This document shows, piece after piece, positions 34,734 to 46,031 of a DNA stretch of 64,000 bases. The translations under genes were made by a program, and so were the position numbers. How positions within the stretch are numbered: the first letter of the stretch is position 1; each line of letters starts with the position of its first letter. Below the pieces are notes generated by a model. The model saw only the letters and a list, made by a program, of their open reading frames with translations, had not been told where the DNA came from and searched no databases. The DNA is taken from the NCBI RefSeq assembly GCF_932294415.1, contig NC_065536.1, forward strand, positions 57,351,854 to 57,415,853, given 5' to 3'. The stretch comes from Quercus robur. Lineage: Eukaryota > Streptophyta > Magnoliopsida > Fagales > Fagaceae.

Positions 34734-37700
34734 ATGTCATAGCCTGGAACTGCCGGGGACTGGGGTCGTCCCTGGCAGTTCGGACACTCACCGACGAGGT
34801 GAGAACAAAAAAACCCCTGCTAGTTTTCTTGTCGGAAACGAAGGCTGGTATGAGTAGAATCAAAGGTATTCAAAATAAATTAGACTACACTCAGGGTATT
34901 ACGATTCCTAGTGATGGTCGAAGTGGTGGGCTGGCTATGTTGTGGAGAGAGGGTACGGATGTGAGGTTGAAGAGTTGTTCCAATTCACACATCGATGTTG
35001 AGATCCACGAAAGATCCTCAGTTGCTCCTTGGCGGGCTACTGGTTTTTATGGGCAACCCGATGTAGCCAAAAGATTTATTTCTTGGCAACTGATGGAAGC
35101 TCTGAAAAAACAAAGTGATTTGCCGTGGGTAGGGTTTGGGGATTTCATTGAAATTTCCCAGTCTGATGAAAAGCTCGGAGGACTGGAAAGAGATGCAAGT
35201 CAAATGAAGGATTTTAGGGAGTGCTTGAGCAGTTGTGGTCTCTTTGATTTGGGGTTTGTGGGCTAGAGATTCACGTGGTGCAATGGAAGAGAGGGGGAGC
35301 AGAGAACAAAACTCCGGCTGGACAGGATGGTGGCAAGTGAGAGCTGGGTCTAACGCTTCTCTGAGGCAAGTGTACATCACTTTTCAATGTCTATTTCCGA
35401 TCATTGTTTGTTAACATTGTATTTAAACCGAAGACAACCCCACAAACCGGTAAGAAAGAGGTTTTTCTTCGAAGCGATGTGGACTAGGGAACCTGGGTGC
35501 AAAGAGGTGATTGAGGAAGCATGGGATCCTTTGAGAAGGGACCCAGATTTTAGAATCACAGACCGATTGAAAAACTGCCAAGAACACCTTCGTAGGTGGA
35601 ACTGGAAGGTTTTCGGGAATGTGAACAATACCTTGAAGATGAAAAGAAACCAGCTTCAACAATTTGAAGCCATTGATGGAATGGTTGACAAAGCTGAGGA
35701 TATAAAGTGTCTGAAGAAGGAAATCAATGAGGTCCTGTTAAGAGAGGAAATTATGTGGAAGCAGAGGTCTAGGGCATTGTGGCTAAAGTGGGGAGATCGA
35801 AACACAAAAATTTTTCATGCAACAGCTAGCCAACGGAGAAGGAAAAACCGGATTGAGGGGCTGCAAAATCAAAATGGGGAGTGGATAGATGATCAACAGG
35901 GTATTGAGTCCATAATTTTAGAATACTTTGCTAATATCTTCAAGTCGGACCTTCCTTCCAATTTTGCAGAAAGTTTGGATGCAATATCCCCTAGGGTCAC
36001 GGCCGATATGAACAAGGAGTTATTGGCAGAGTTCAAGGTAGCTGAGGTCTGGAAAGCACTGAAGCAGATGCATCCTACTAAGGCGCCAGGCCCCGACAGT
36101 ATGTCTCCCTTATTCTTCCATCAATTTTGGGATGTTGTTGGCCCTGACATTATTAGTTGTGTACTGGAAGTATTAAATTCTGGTGTGCTGCCCTGTGAAC
36201 TTAATGAAACCTTTATTTGTCTTATTCCGAAGGTTGTTTCCCCTAAAAAAACCACTGAATTTAGGCCTATAAGTTTATGTAATGTAGTGTATAAAACCAT
36301 TTCTAAAGTTCTAGCGAATAGGTTGAAAAGAATCCTAAGGGAGGTGATTGATGAATCTCAAAGTGCCTTTGTGCCTGGCAGATCAATAACAGATAATGTG
36401 CTTGTCGCATTTGAGACGATGCACTGTATCGATCAGAGAAGAAAAGGTAAAGAAGCGCTAATGGCAGTGAAGCTCGACATGAGTAAGGCCTATAATAGGG
36501 TCGAATGATCTTATCTTAAAGCCATTATGAGGAGATTGGGGATTCATGAGAAGTGGATTGAGCTTATGATGATATGTGTTAGCACGATGTCATATTCAGT
36601 TTTGATAAATGGGGAGCCAAAAGGTAAAATTGTTCCTTCAAGAGGATTGAGGCAAGGGGATCCTATTTCGCCATATTTATTTTTATTGTGTGCCGAGGGG
36701 TTGTCCGCAATGCTGAAAAAAGAGGTGAGAGATGGGAAAATCAAAGGGGTGGCAATGAGTAGAGGGGCGCCGAGTATTTCACACTTGTTATTTGCAGATG
36801 ATAGTATAATCTTTTGTAGAGCTTCGATGTTGGAGTGTGATAGAGTGATGAAGGTATTGGAGGATTAAGAGAGGGTTTCAGGCCAAAAGCTTAATAAGAA
36901 AAAAACTTCCTTATATTTTAGCAAGAACATGAGGAGGGATGTTTAGGACCAAGTTAAGCAAAAGTTTGGGGCGAAGATTGTTAGACATCATGAAAAGTAT
37001 CTAGGTTTGCCACCACTAGTTGGAAGGGGGAAAGAAAAGCTTTTAACCGGATTAAAGATCAAGTGGGAAGGAAAATCGTAGGATGGAAGGGTAAACTGTT
37101 ATCCAACGCAGGTCGAGAAGTCCTTATCAAAGCCGTTGCACAAGCCACACCTACATACACAATGAGTGTCTTCAAGCTGCCAGATTCTTTGTGTAAGGAT
37201 CTGAATTCTTTGATGGGTAATTTTTGTTGGGGGCAGAAGGAAAAGGAAAGAAAAATGGCTTGGGTATCGTGGGAGAAACTATGCACACCGAAGGCCAAGG
37301 GGGGTATGGGATTTCGGGACCTTAAGGCTTTCAATTTGGCCCTTCTAGCCAAGCAAGGATGGAGAATTCTGAACAACCCGAATTCCTTGGTGCATAGAGT
37401 TTATAAGGCGAAGTACTTTGCAAAGGACTCTTTCCTTCACGCTTAATTGGGCCGAAGACCTTCTTATGCTTGGCAGAGCATTATGGCAGCAAAGGAGGTT
37501 ATAAGGAAGGGGTATCGTTGGAATATAGGTAATGGTCAAAGAGTAAATATATGGGATGATCAGTGGATCCCAAGACCAGAATCCTTCAAAGTCTTCAGCC
37601 CAAGACAGCCCCAGCAAGAAGCTGTGCAAGTCTCGAACCTGATTGATGTTGATAAGAGAAGCTGGAATATTACCAAGGTAAGAAGCACTTTTCTCCCTCA

Positions 37701-38257
37701 TGAAGCTGAAGTCGTGTTAGGAATCCCACTTAGCTTGAGACTGCCTAAAGATTCAATTATATGGGCTTGGACCACTCATGGAAAGTTTACCGTTAAGAGT
37801 GCATATGTGGTTGCACAAAAATGGCTGAAAGAAAGGAATACTCGTCCTGATGTTGGAAGCAGCTCAGATAGTTCTAAGATGAGGTCCATATGGAAGGTTA
37901 TTTGGCAGCTGACTTGCCCAAGTAAAATAAAGCATTTTATGTGGAGAGCTTGCAAAAACATTCTCCCTACCAAGGATCAGCTTATGGCTCGGGGTGTTGG
38001 AAAGGGTGACTGCTGTGTACTGTGTGGACTAAGGGAGACATCTGGTCATATCTTGTGGGGTTGCCAATATGCAAAGGTTGTGTGGAGTGGAACTAAAATT
38101 AAGCTTCCATGGCTGCAAGATCCTATAAATGACTTCGTAGATATAGTATGGGAGATTATGAATTCACACCCGCAGGTTGATTGGACCATGTTTGCTGTGA
38201 CGACGTGGAGCATATGGAATAATAGAAATACGGTTATTCATGAGGGGAAATGTAAAG

Positions 38258-39362
38258 TGAAACTTCAAATATGTGTAAAAACACCCTTGAACGTTTAGAT
38301 CCCCAAACTACAACTTAACCAATTCAAGCATTATGTCAAACAACTAGTGTGCGGAAACTTAACACATGCTATAATACGAAATTGGTTAACGACTATCTAA
38401 GCCATAACAAAATAAAACCACAGCAGATAATAAAAAGGCAAAGATAGAGAGGAAGGAAGATGCAAACACAAAGACAACACGCGATGTGTTATCGAAGAGG
38501 AAACCGAAGTCCTCAGCGAAAAACCTCTCTGCCGCCCTCCAAGCGGTAAACAATCCACTAGAAAATACAGTTGGGATACAAGGACAGCAATAGACCCTCC
38601 AAGCCTAATCTACCCAGTGCACCTAACCCCTCCAAGCTTCTTGCTCCAACGAGGTTGCGCCGAACCTTTTTCTTTTCTAGCTTCCCGGATTCCGCTACTA
38701 GACCGTAGCATCAACCAATGAAGATTGGTTCCTTCCTAACTGCTTCCCAGAAATCCAAACAACTGTCTCACAGTGATGATGATGGTGAGAACCAGGTTTG
38801 GTATAATGCCTCTCAAGGATTTGACAATGGAGAGGAAGAGAGTAGAGGAATTTGAAGACTCTAAGGTATAGATTGTGGGTGAAACAATCTTGTTTTTCTT
38901 TAGGGTTTCTCTCTCAAAATTCTCTCTGGAAGCCCTCTTTCAATCGTGGGTAAAAGGGGTATTTATACTGGAGTGGGAGAGGAATGTGAAACGTCAGGTT
39001 TTACAAAACAGGGGTGGCTCGCGGCTTGACCTCGCGGCTTGACTAAGTCGCGAGATCCAGTCGCGAGTTAACCGTATGGCCAGTTGTCCTGTTTTGTCAT
39101 GTAGTGCTCCAGCTAGCATGACTGTTCATCTTCCAGCATGCTTGGCACGTGTGCTGCTTCTGGCGGCTTGCAGCCGTGAGTCACCCGCGAGTCCCAGCCG
39201 CAAGTCTCTGTTTTCTTGCACACTCTTGAGCAATCTTCACTCTATCTCACTCACTACCCTTACAACAAACCCACCTAAATACAGGGTTACTAAATGCTGA
39301 ATTACAAGCAAATTTGGCACGGAATAAAGCCAATTAGATGGTTGAATAAATTCAACCTTACA
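38258..39362 (-). repeat. 3' LTR of the gag-only element
   Basis: 1105 bases from TGAAAC to CCTTACA. A minus-strand TATA box (AGTATAAATAC) lies at about 38959-38970. An array of CTCGCGGCTTGAC / GTCGCGAG motifs at 39016-39068 and 39177-39205 lies upstream of it in transcription order. Plus-strand frames here are not genes. Confidence 0.95.
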
Positions 39363-41927
39363 ATCTCCCCCTTTGGCTATTCCGTGACAAAACCCTAAAA
39401 CAGACTCTAGACTTAACATGTGAGTTGGGAACAGTTGAACAAAACTCACTCACACCTAACTCTAGAAGCTGTGAAGCACTTGAATCATATGAACATAATA
39501 CTCCTGAAACACAACAATACACCATGATCATTGTAAGCAGAAAATTATAAATGCATATGAAACAGGCAATATGTGATCAAGCAAAGATAGAGTTAAGAAA
39601 CAAACCATGGCTTGATCAACCAAGTGAACACCACAAGGTAGTGATCACAGTGCTCATTCACACTTGGAATGAACACAAGGACATACAAGTTAACAAGCAC
39701 AAGGCAAGACACTTGTATGCTCAACACTCAACCAATGCATAACACACAAGGCATATGCATCTAGGAACAATCCTACAAGGGCACAAGAGTGACAGTACAT
39801 AAACCAAAATGCAAAACATTTAGATTAAAGTACTGATTTCAACATAGCATAAAGGCTGCATTAAGCAAGGTACATACCATAAAGCCTACAAACTATGCAT
39901 AAAACATTAACCCTAAAAGTTTACAAAAGTACATGGGTACAAACTACAATATAACTGAATATAAACTTAAACAATATAAACTAAAAGTGTATAAAGTTTC
40001 TCCCGTTCAAAGTGATGATAAGCTGTGATGCACTTGGAACATATATACTTGTAACCTGAAACACTTGCACAAAACACATTAGACCCTCAAGGTAAAGCAA
40101 GTAATAAAAGGACAAGTATAATGTAACAAGTAAATTGCGATCAAGTAAACATGATGTGAAACATGTGAGCAACTTGATCATACACCAAAACAGTCATAAA
40201 AATGACTACAATGATCACATAGCAAAGCAAAAGATCATCCGAACAAGCATTTAATGAAGCACAATAGCATAGGGATATATGCATGTCCAAAACACAAACA
40301 TGATGCAATACAAGAAAACAAACATAAAGAGAATGTCTTCTCCCCCTTGGTATATGCATCTCCCCTATGGAATATCTCTCCCCCTACAAATGTGCATGAG
40401 AAATAGAATTTCTCCCCCTAAGGATGTGCACAAGAGTCATATAGAAATGACAAAACACTCCGACATACTCTTTAGAGTATACTCTCCCCCTTTTTGTCAG
40501 GAATAGACAAAGGGTCAAGGAGAAACGAGGGTAAGAGATGAAGGTAAGAACAAAGAGAATGATGCAGGAGGGAAAAATGAAAATTTTTTGAAAACAACTT
40601 TGAAAATAACCCTCAATATGCAAAACACGCGATTTTCGCGACTGAGTGAGTCGCCACAAAGTCGCCAGTTCAAGCCGCCAAAACACTCAAAGACAAAAGA
40701 TTGAAAATTTTTCTAAGTGTTTTTCGCGACTGGAAGGTCTACCCGCGAGAGAGTCGCGAGCTGAGCCGCCAAAATCTCTGAGTAACCCTCGCGACTGGAC
40801 CTTCCACTCGCGAACAAGTTGCCAAAAATGACCCGCGAAGATGCGACTGAGTCTCGCAACTTGACTTACCCGCGACTGAGTCGCCAAAACAAGGCAAAAC
40901 TGGGTTTCTTGAAAAATTTCAGATTTTTTAACAAAATACTTTCCAAAAACACCTAAAACACTCAAAAATCTTTTTGCGCTTGAATTAATAAAGATTGAGC
41001 ATGTGAAAACACATTTCATCAAGTACAATCACACAAATGAATATGGCATTTATTGAACATACACTTGTGTGTTGTGTGTGGATATCAACAATGAGATAGT
41101 CCTTAGTCTAATGTGAAGCTTCAATGATCAATTCAACCAAGGCATACACAATTAGCACTAGATCAAGTGATCCATCTCAATTATAGAAATATGTATATAT
41201 GACCTCCCACAAAACTTGATAACATATCTTGGAGCTTTACATTTGACTCCATAACATTTGATCATTTTGATCTCTTGAGACAATCACCTCTCATTGTGAG
41301 AGTGATATTTGATATTTCACTTTAATGAACAAGCCTTTGGCTTTTTGAATAAACATTCTCTTTAATATAAGGTCGCTTACCCTTTTTCCTAGTCGAATAC
41401 TAGAATGTGCGACAGGCTTTTGCAGCTCAATATCTCTTTTCATTTGGAGATTTACATTTGGTGAGCTCTTCTTAGCAAAAACAAAAATAAAGAGTGGGAA
41501 GATATATAGACACAAGTCTATGCAAGTTTCAAGATCAACATAACCATTCACTAATCATTCATGACAAGTTTGAAGATCTATTTACAACAATCACATAGAT
41601 TTCAAGATTTCTCCCACAGTGATATGAGTGCAAAGAAACAAGTAATGCTCGAAAATGCACAAAGCCATTAGCACAAAGGTACAAGGCAAAACAAGTTTTG
41701 AGACAAAACTCAACAACGTCGATCAAACTTTTTGATTTTCTACTTTTTATGTGGTTTTGGATTTTTACACACACAAACCAAAGACATAAAAGTAAGATCA
41801 AAACAAAAACAAAACAATGCATATAAAGATATGCATGATGCACAAATGCATGACAATGAAGCATCTAATGCATGAAGGGTCCTACAAAGATCGAAAGAAT
41901 TAGATCAAGGACCAAAGGAACAAAAGC
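39363..41927 (-). other. Non-coding interior of the gag-only element
   Basis: This occupies the place where pol would be. It starts at the polypurine tract. Around 40330-40500 it repeats CTCCCCCT / TCTCCCCC-type words, complementary to the polypurine tract. At 40626-40893 it holds an array of CGCGACTGAGTCGCC-type motifs like those in the LTR. No frame has a recognisable domain. Confidence 0.8.
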
Positions 41928-42950
41928 TCAACCATAGGAACCCTTCCTCATCCAAACAGAACAATTGTTTGGAATGAGTGTCTCATGAGAAGTGAGACGA
42001 GGGTTGGAAGAATGAGAACCGGAGATGCACATAGACAAGGAGTTAAGAGCATTAAACACTTTCTTTAACAACATGCTATTATCACTAAAATCCGGTTTAT
42101 CCTTTTTAGCACAACTTCCAAGAAGCTCAAGTTTTTCTTTTCTTTTGATTCTTTTAAAAGCATGAAACTTAGAGCATTGAGGTCTTAGATGACCAAAGGC
42201 ACCACAATGGTGACACACAATGTGTTTAGGTCCACTAGGCCTTTTGGGAAGGGATCTAGCAATATGATTTTGTTCCATCTTCAACTTATGACATTGAGAT
42301 CTTATATGACCAATCACACCACAATGGTGGCAAGTTGGAACAAACTTAGATCCATCCAAAGCCTTAGGTTGAGACCTAAACAGAGGTTTTGACTTAACAG
42401 TCTTTCTCTCCACATTTTGATTTCTCTTATGTGGAGGAATGTACACCGATTTGTCCTTTAAGGTAGAACACACACTAGGCACAAAATCGGGTACTATAAC
42501 ATGATTGCAACAAATATTTTCATCCTTTTTAACAATAGGTTCAGCAATCAAACACTTGGCATGCATCTTAAGAGATTCATTTTCACATTTAAGATCATCA
42601 ACAAGTTTGTTAGACAAAACAAGTTTAGCATCCAAGTCCATATTCAAACATTCAAACTCTTTCAGCTTTCCATGAGAAATTTCAGCAAGTTTTTTATATT
42701 TCTCAACCAATTTGTTGGATTCATTGAGCTTAGCAATCAAATCATCCTTTTCACAAAATAACTTGCTCAAATTCTTTTGAAACTTCTTAGCATTTTTCTT
42801 TAAGAGTTTGTCAACACCACCCATAGATTCAAATAACATGTCATCACACTTATGAGGATTAATACTCATAGAGGCAATTTCACAAACACGTGGCATGTTA
42901 CATTCATTACCAACCAAATCATGCAAAGAGTCATACAAAGCACAATCCAT
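41928..42950 (-). CDS. Gag-like protein with two CCHC zinc knuckles (gag-only element)
   Basis: 340 residues from the ATG at 42950 (MDCALYDSLHDLVGNECNMP). A Lys/Leu/Glu-rich, coiled-coil-like middle part is followed by VYIPPHKRNQN and two knuckles, CHHCGVIGHIRSQC and CHHCGAFGHLRPQC. The end is SVWMRKGSYG then a stop, where autonomous copia elements continue into protease. The frame is intact. With matching primer-binding site and polypurine tract, the protein could package the element's RNA, but copying would need enzymes from another element. The frame extends upstream into the primer-binding site and LTR, but no ATG there looks better. Confidence 0.87.
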   Translation of the reverse strand: MDCALYDSLHDLVGNECNMPRVCEIASMSINPHKCDDMLFESMGGVDKLLKKNAKKFQKNLSKLFCEKDDLIAKLNESNKLVEKYKKLAEISHGKLKEFECLNMDLDAKLVLSNKLVDDLKCENESLKMHAKCLIAEPIVKKDENICCNHVIVPDFVPSVCSTLKDKSVYIPPHKRNQNVERKTVKSKPLFRSQPKALDGSKFVPTCHHCGVIGHIRSQCHKLKMEQNHIARSLPKRPSGPKHIVCHHCGAFGHLRPQCSKFHAFKRIKRKEKLELLGSCAKKDKPDFSDNSMLLKKVFNALNSLSMCISGSHSSNPRLTSHETLIPNNCSVWMRKGSYG

Positions 42951-43026
42951 GGCAAATAAACACAAGGGGTCAAGGATCACACTTAGGTATTTAAACCACA
43001 ACAAGTGTACCCGCTCTGATACCAAT

Positions 43027-44133
43027 TGAAAGTTCAAATATGTGTAAAAACACCCTTGAACGTTTAGATCCCCAAACTACAACTTAACCAATTCAAGCAT
43101 TATGTCAAACAACTAGTGTGCGGAAACTTAACACATGCTATAATACGAAATTGGTTAACGACTATCTAAGCCATAACAAAATAAAACCACAGCAGATAAT
43201 AAAAAGGCAAAGATAGAGAGGAAGGAAGATGCAAACACAAAGACAACACGCGATATGTTATCGAAGAGGAAACCGAAGTCCTCGGCGAAAAACCTCTCCG
43301 CCGCCCTCCAAGCGGTAAACAATCCACTAGAAAATACAGTTCGGATATAAGGACAGCAATAGACCCTCCAAGCCTAATCTACCCAGTGCACCTAAGCCCT
43401 CCAAGCTTCTTGCTCCAACGAGGTTGCGCCGAACCTTTTTCTTTTCTAGCTTCCCGGATTCCGCTACTAGACCGTAGCATCAACCAATGAAGATTGGTTC
43501 CTTCCTAACTGCTTCCCAGAAATCCAAACAACTGTCTCACAGTGATGATGATGGTGAGAACCAGGTTTGGTATAATGCCTCTCAAGGATTTGACAATGGA
43601 GAGGAAGAGAGTAGAGGAATTTGAAGAGACTCTAAGGTATAGATTGTGGGTGAAACAATCTTGTTTTTCTTTAGGGTTTCTCTCTCAAAATTCTCTCTGG
43701 AAGCCCTCTTTCAATCGTGGGTAAAAGGGGTATTTATACTGGAGTGGGAGAGGAATGTGAAACGTCAGGTTTTACAAAACAAGGGTGGCTCGCGGCTTGA
43801 CCTCGCGGCTTGACTAAGTCGCGAGATCCAGTCGCGAGTTAACCGTATGGCCAGTTGTCCTGTTTTGTCCTGTAGTGCTCCAGCTAGCATGACTGTTCAT
43901 CTTCCAGCATGCTTGGCACATGTGCTGCTTCTGGCGGCTTGCAGCCGCGAGTCACCCGCGAGTCCCAGCCGCGAGTCTCTGTTTTCTTGCACACTCTTGA
44001 GCAATCTTCACTCTATCTCACTCACTACCCTTACAACAAACCCACCTAAATACAGGGTTACTAAATGCTGAATTACAAGCAAATTTGGTACGGAATAAAG
44101 CCAATTAGATGGTTGAATAAATTCAACCTTACA
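43027..44133 (-). repeat. 5' LTR of the gag-only element
   Basis: 1107 bases, nearly identical to 38258-39362. One 2-base difference (GAAGACTC against GAAGAGACTC) and about 14 point differences were counted by eye. Confidence 0.95.
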
Positions 44134-45670
44134 TAAAGGTAATGGGGTTTTGATCCGGGCTGTGGCTGAGTACGTTGCTGAAATTGAGGAAAATCAACCT
44201 CAGCTGTGGCAGCCCCCTAAGACCACACGTCCCTGGGCTCCTCCTAGACAGGACTGGTATAAGATTAACACAGATGGTGCGGTGTTCAGGGAGATTGGGT
44301 GCTGCAGAAGCGGGGTGGTGATTAGGAATGATGAGGGACAAATTATGAGAGCAATGAGTAAAAGATGGGACATGCCTCTGGGTGCATTAGAGATAGAAGC
44401 AAAGGCAGTGGAAGATGGGGTTCAACTTGCATGGGATCTTGGTCTCAAAGGAATTATCATTGAAAGTGATTCGCAAACTGTGGTCAACGCAATTCGTGAT
44501 CAAAGCGTAGTACCAAGTAGCATCCAACACGTCATTGAAGGCATAGGAGTGGATCTTAGATGTTTTGAGGCGTGGAAGGTGTCTCACATTTGCAGGGAAA
44601 CAAATTCTGCAGCTCATATTTTGGCAAGAAATGCCAAGTCTGTATTAGATAGGGTCATTTGGGTGGAGGATACCCCACCTATTGTCTCTGCACAAGTGCA
44701 GCAAGATGTTATCTGTATGAAATCAGTTTCAGTTTAATGAAATTTTTAAGTTGAGAATCAAAAAAAAAAAAAAAAGTAACAACCAGCCATTTAGGATTTG
44801 TTGTAAAAATATTATGAAAATGTTGTGAACATATCATTTCTCTTATTCATTTGCTCAAATTATTGGTCTTCCACAAGTAAATATTTTTGTGAGAAGATAT
44901 ATTATAATGAAAATTTTTCATTTTAAACCCTATAGTTTAAGGGTATAACAAATTAAACCCTGAGTTTTAAAAAAATAACAAAATAAATTCTTAACTTATA
45001 TAAAAGCTCAAATATAATATCATTCTATTTACATAGTTGAGAGGTTTAATCTGTTATATTTTTTTATTAACCTCACTCTAATTTTATGAATATAATTTTG
45101 AGCATCTCGATATGCTAAATGCTTTCCATTGAGCGAAGTCCAATTAATATATTTATTAAGAAAAATGTTTTACTATATGCTCATATGAGTTTGTGTAAAA
45201 ATCACAAAATATTCAAATGACGTAGCTAAAGGAAGTTGGTATCTCATATTACACATACGCCCACCAAATCTGGTTGTTGATGATCTCATTGCAGCATCAT
45301 GCTCAAAATTTCATACCCATACGCAATCTCACTTGGTCAAACTTTTAACAATCTTTTTTTTTTTTTTTTTTGGGCTTTTGAGTCTTTGACTTACACCCTA
45401 GTTAATACTTGTTACGCACATCTTGTTGTACACATGCAAAATTGCATTAAAAACGTTACTTGAAATTGTTACTTTAAGACTTTGAAAAATACTTGTTGCA
45501 CCTTTTGTTGCGCACGCACAAAAATTGCACTGAAAACATTACTTGAAGTTGTACTCTTAGACTTTAGTCTCGCCTCAATTGGAGTATTGTGCTTGCAGAC
45601 ATGCCATCAGTGTTCAGATATGTTGAACAACCATGCACCAAATTCACTTATGTGTCACATGCAAATCTTC

Positions 45671-46031
45671 TTACTCAAGAGTACTCAAACGCACGTGTGC
45701 TTCCGATACCCAAGGAATACAAGTCCAAGGCAGGCAATTCTGGATTTTTTAGATAGAAGATTGCTTATTTGCTTGTACAAAAGAAACAGTAGCCAAGTAG
45801 GAACATATAACTTGTTTCTCTTATCAAAATCTAAAACTACTTACGTGTTATATTAATATTATAAAGTATAAATGTGATACTTTAAAATTAATAAAAATTA
45901 ACTCGACCGACTTTCCTTGACGTAATAGAAAACCTTTTTTCCACTTTAATATTCATTTCATCCAAACCTTCTTAAAGAGAATTCAATTTGTTGATTATCC
46001 CAGCAAAGCAAAGCTTCAAAGAGACAGAGAT
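45671..46031. promoter_or_regulatory. Upstream region of kinase A
   Basis: 360 AT-rich bases between the end of the segmental duplication and the kinase A start. A TGACGTAA-type bZIP-like box (CTTGACGTAATAG) lies at 45918-45930. No clear TATA box is seen. It does not resemble the region upstream of kinase B. Confidence 0.4.

Larger units (their letters stand above)
38258..44133 (-). mobile_element. Complete, young, gag-only LTR retrotransposon (TR-GAG-like)
   Basis: 5876 bases with LTRs at 38258-39362 and 43027-44133 and a target duplication TAAAG at 38253-38257 and 44134-44138. Reading on the minus strand: 5' LTR, two spacer bases, primer-binding site from 43024 (TGGTATCAGAGCGGGTAC), Gag ORF 42950-41928, 2.5 kb without coding capacity, a polypurine tract at 39374-39363 (AAAGGGGGAGAT), 3' LTR. 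No protease, reverse transcriptase, RNase H or integrase is present, so it depends on a helper for those. By eye the LTRs differ at about 14 sites and a 2-base indel over 1.1 kb, so it is recent. Confidence 0.93.
34730..44737 (+). pseudogene. LINE ORF2 (endonuclease, reverse transcriptase, RNase H), broken and interrupted
   Basis: The coding parts are 34730-38257 and 44139-44737. The apurinic-type endonuclease starts MNVIAWNCRGLGS; its GDFNE box is changed to GDFIE near 35140. The reverse transcriptase includes FRPISLCNVVYKTISK, the MAVKLDMSKAYNRVE strand, GLRQGDPISPYLF and the active-site FADD (LLFADDSIIF). A zinc-binding domain (FMWRACKNILPT ... CVLCGLRETSGHILWGC) lies at 37935-38060. RNase H, from 44250, reads WYKINTDGA then LEIEAKAVEDG and ESDSQTVVNAI. 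Stops occur at 35264, about 35351, 36506 and 36866. A frame change follows 36868, and another stop is at 37444. Confidence 0.92.
33031..44775 (+). mobile_element. Full-length L1-type LINE, interrupted by an LTR element
   Basis: About 5.86 kb once the LTR element at 38258-44133 and its 5-base duplication are removed. It has ORF1 (33225-34733), ORF2 (34730 to 44737) and a poly-A tail (A15, 44761-44775). The flanks AGTAACAACTTGCCACA (33014-33030) and AGTAACAACCAGCCATT (from 44775) are an imperfect target duplication of about 15 bases within the host MITE. In-frame stops in both ORFs make it inactive. Confidence 0.92.
32890..44842. mobile_element. MITE split by a LINE insertion
   Basis: The left part (32890-33030) begins AGAGAAATGCTACGTCCAC. 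The right part (from about 44776 to 44842) ends with GAACATATCATTTCTCT, its imperfect complement. The triplet TTA borders both ends (32888-32890 and about 44842-44844), as expected for a PIF/Harbinger-type insertion. It is the same family as 22101-22270. Only the two outer parts belong to the MITE; the rest is the LINE. Confidence 0.75.
30336..45670. repeat. Segmental duplication, copy 2, with nested insertions
   Basis: Host pieces are 30336-31796, 32742-32889 and 44843-45670, together about 2.4 kb and collinear with 2472-5062. The rest is inserted DNA: a solo LTR at 31802-32736, and a MITE starting at 32890 that contains a LINE that contains an LTR element. Copy 2 lacks the 240 bases found at 3988-4225 in copy 1. 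The exon-like frames of copy 1 are also open here (31248-31362 and 31410-31491). Confidence 0.88.

Noticed and set aside
35018..35380. Minus-strand frame of 120 codons within the LINE
   Set aside because: Antisense shadow of the ORF2 endonuclease region.
39076..39300. Open frame of 74 codons, repeated at 43847-44071
   Set aside because: It lies within the two LTRs of the gag-only element, on the strand opposite to transcription; a repeat shadow.
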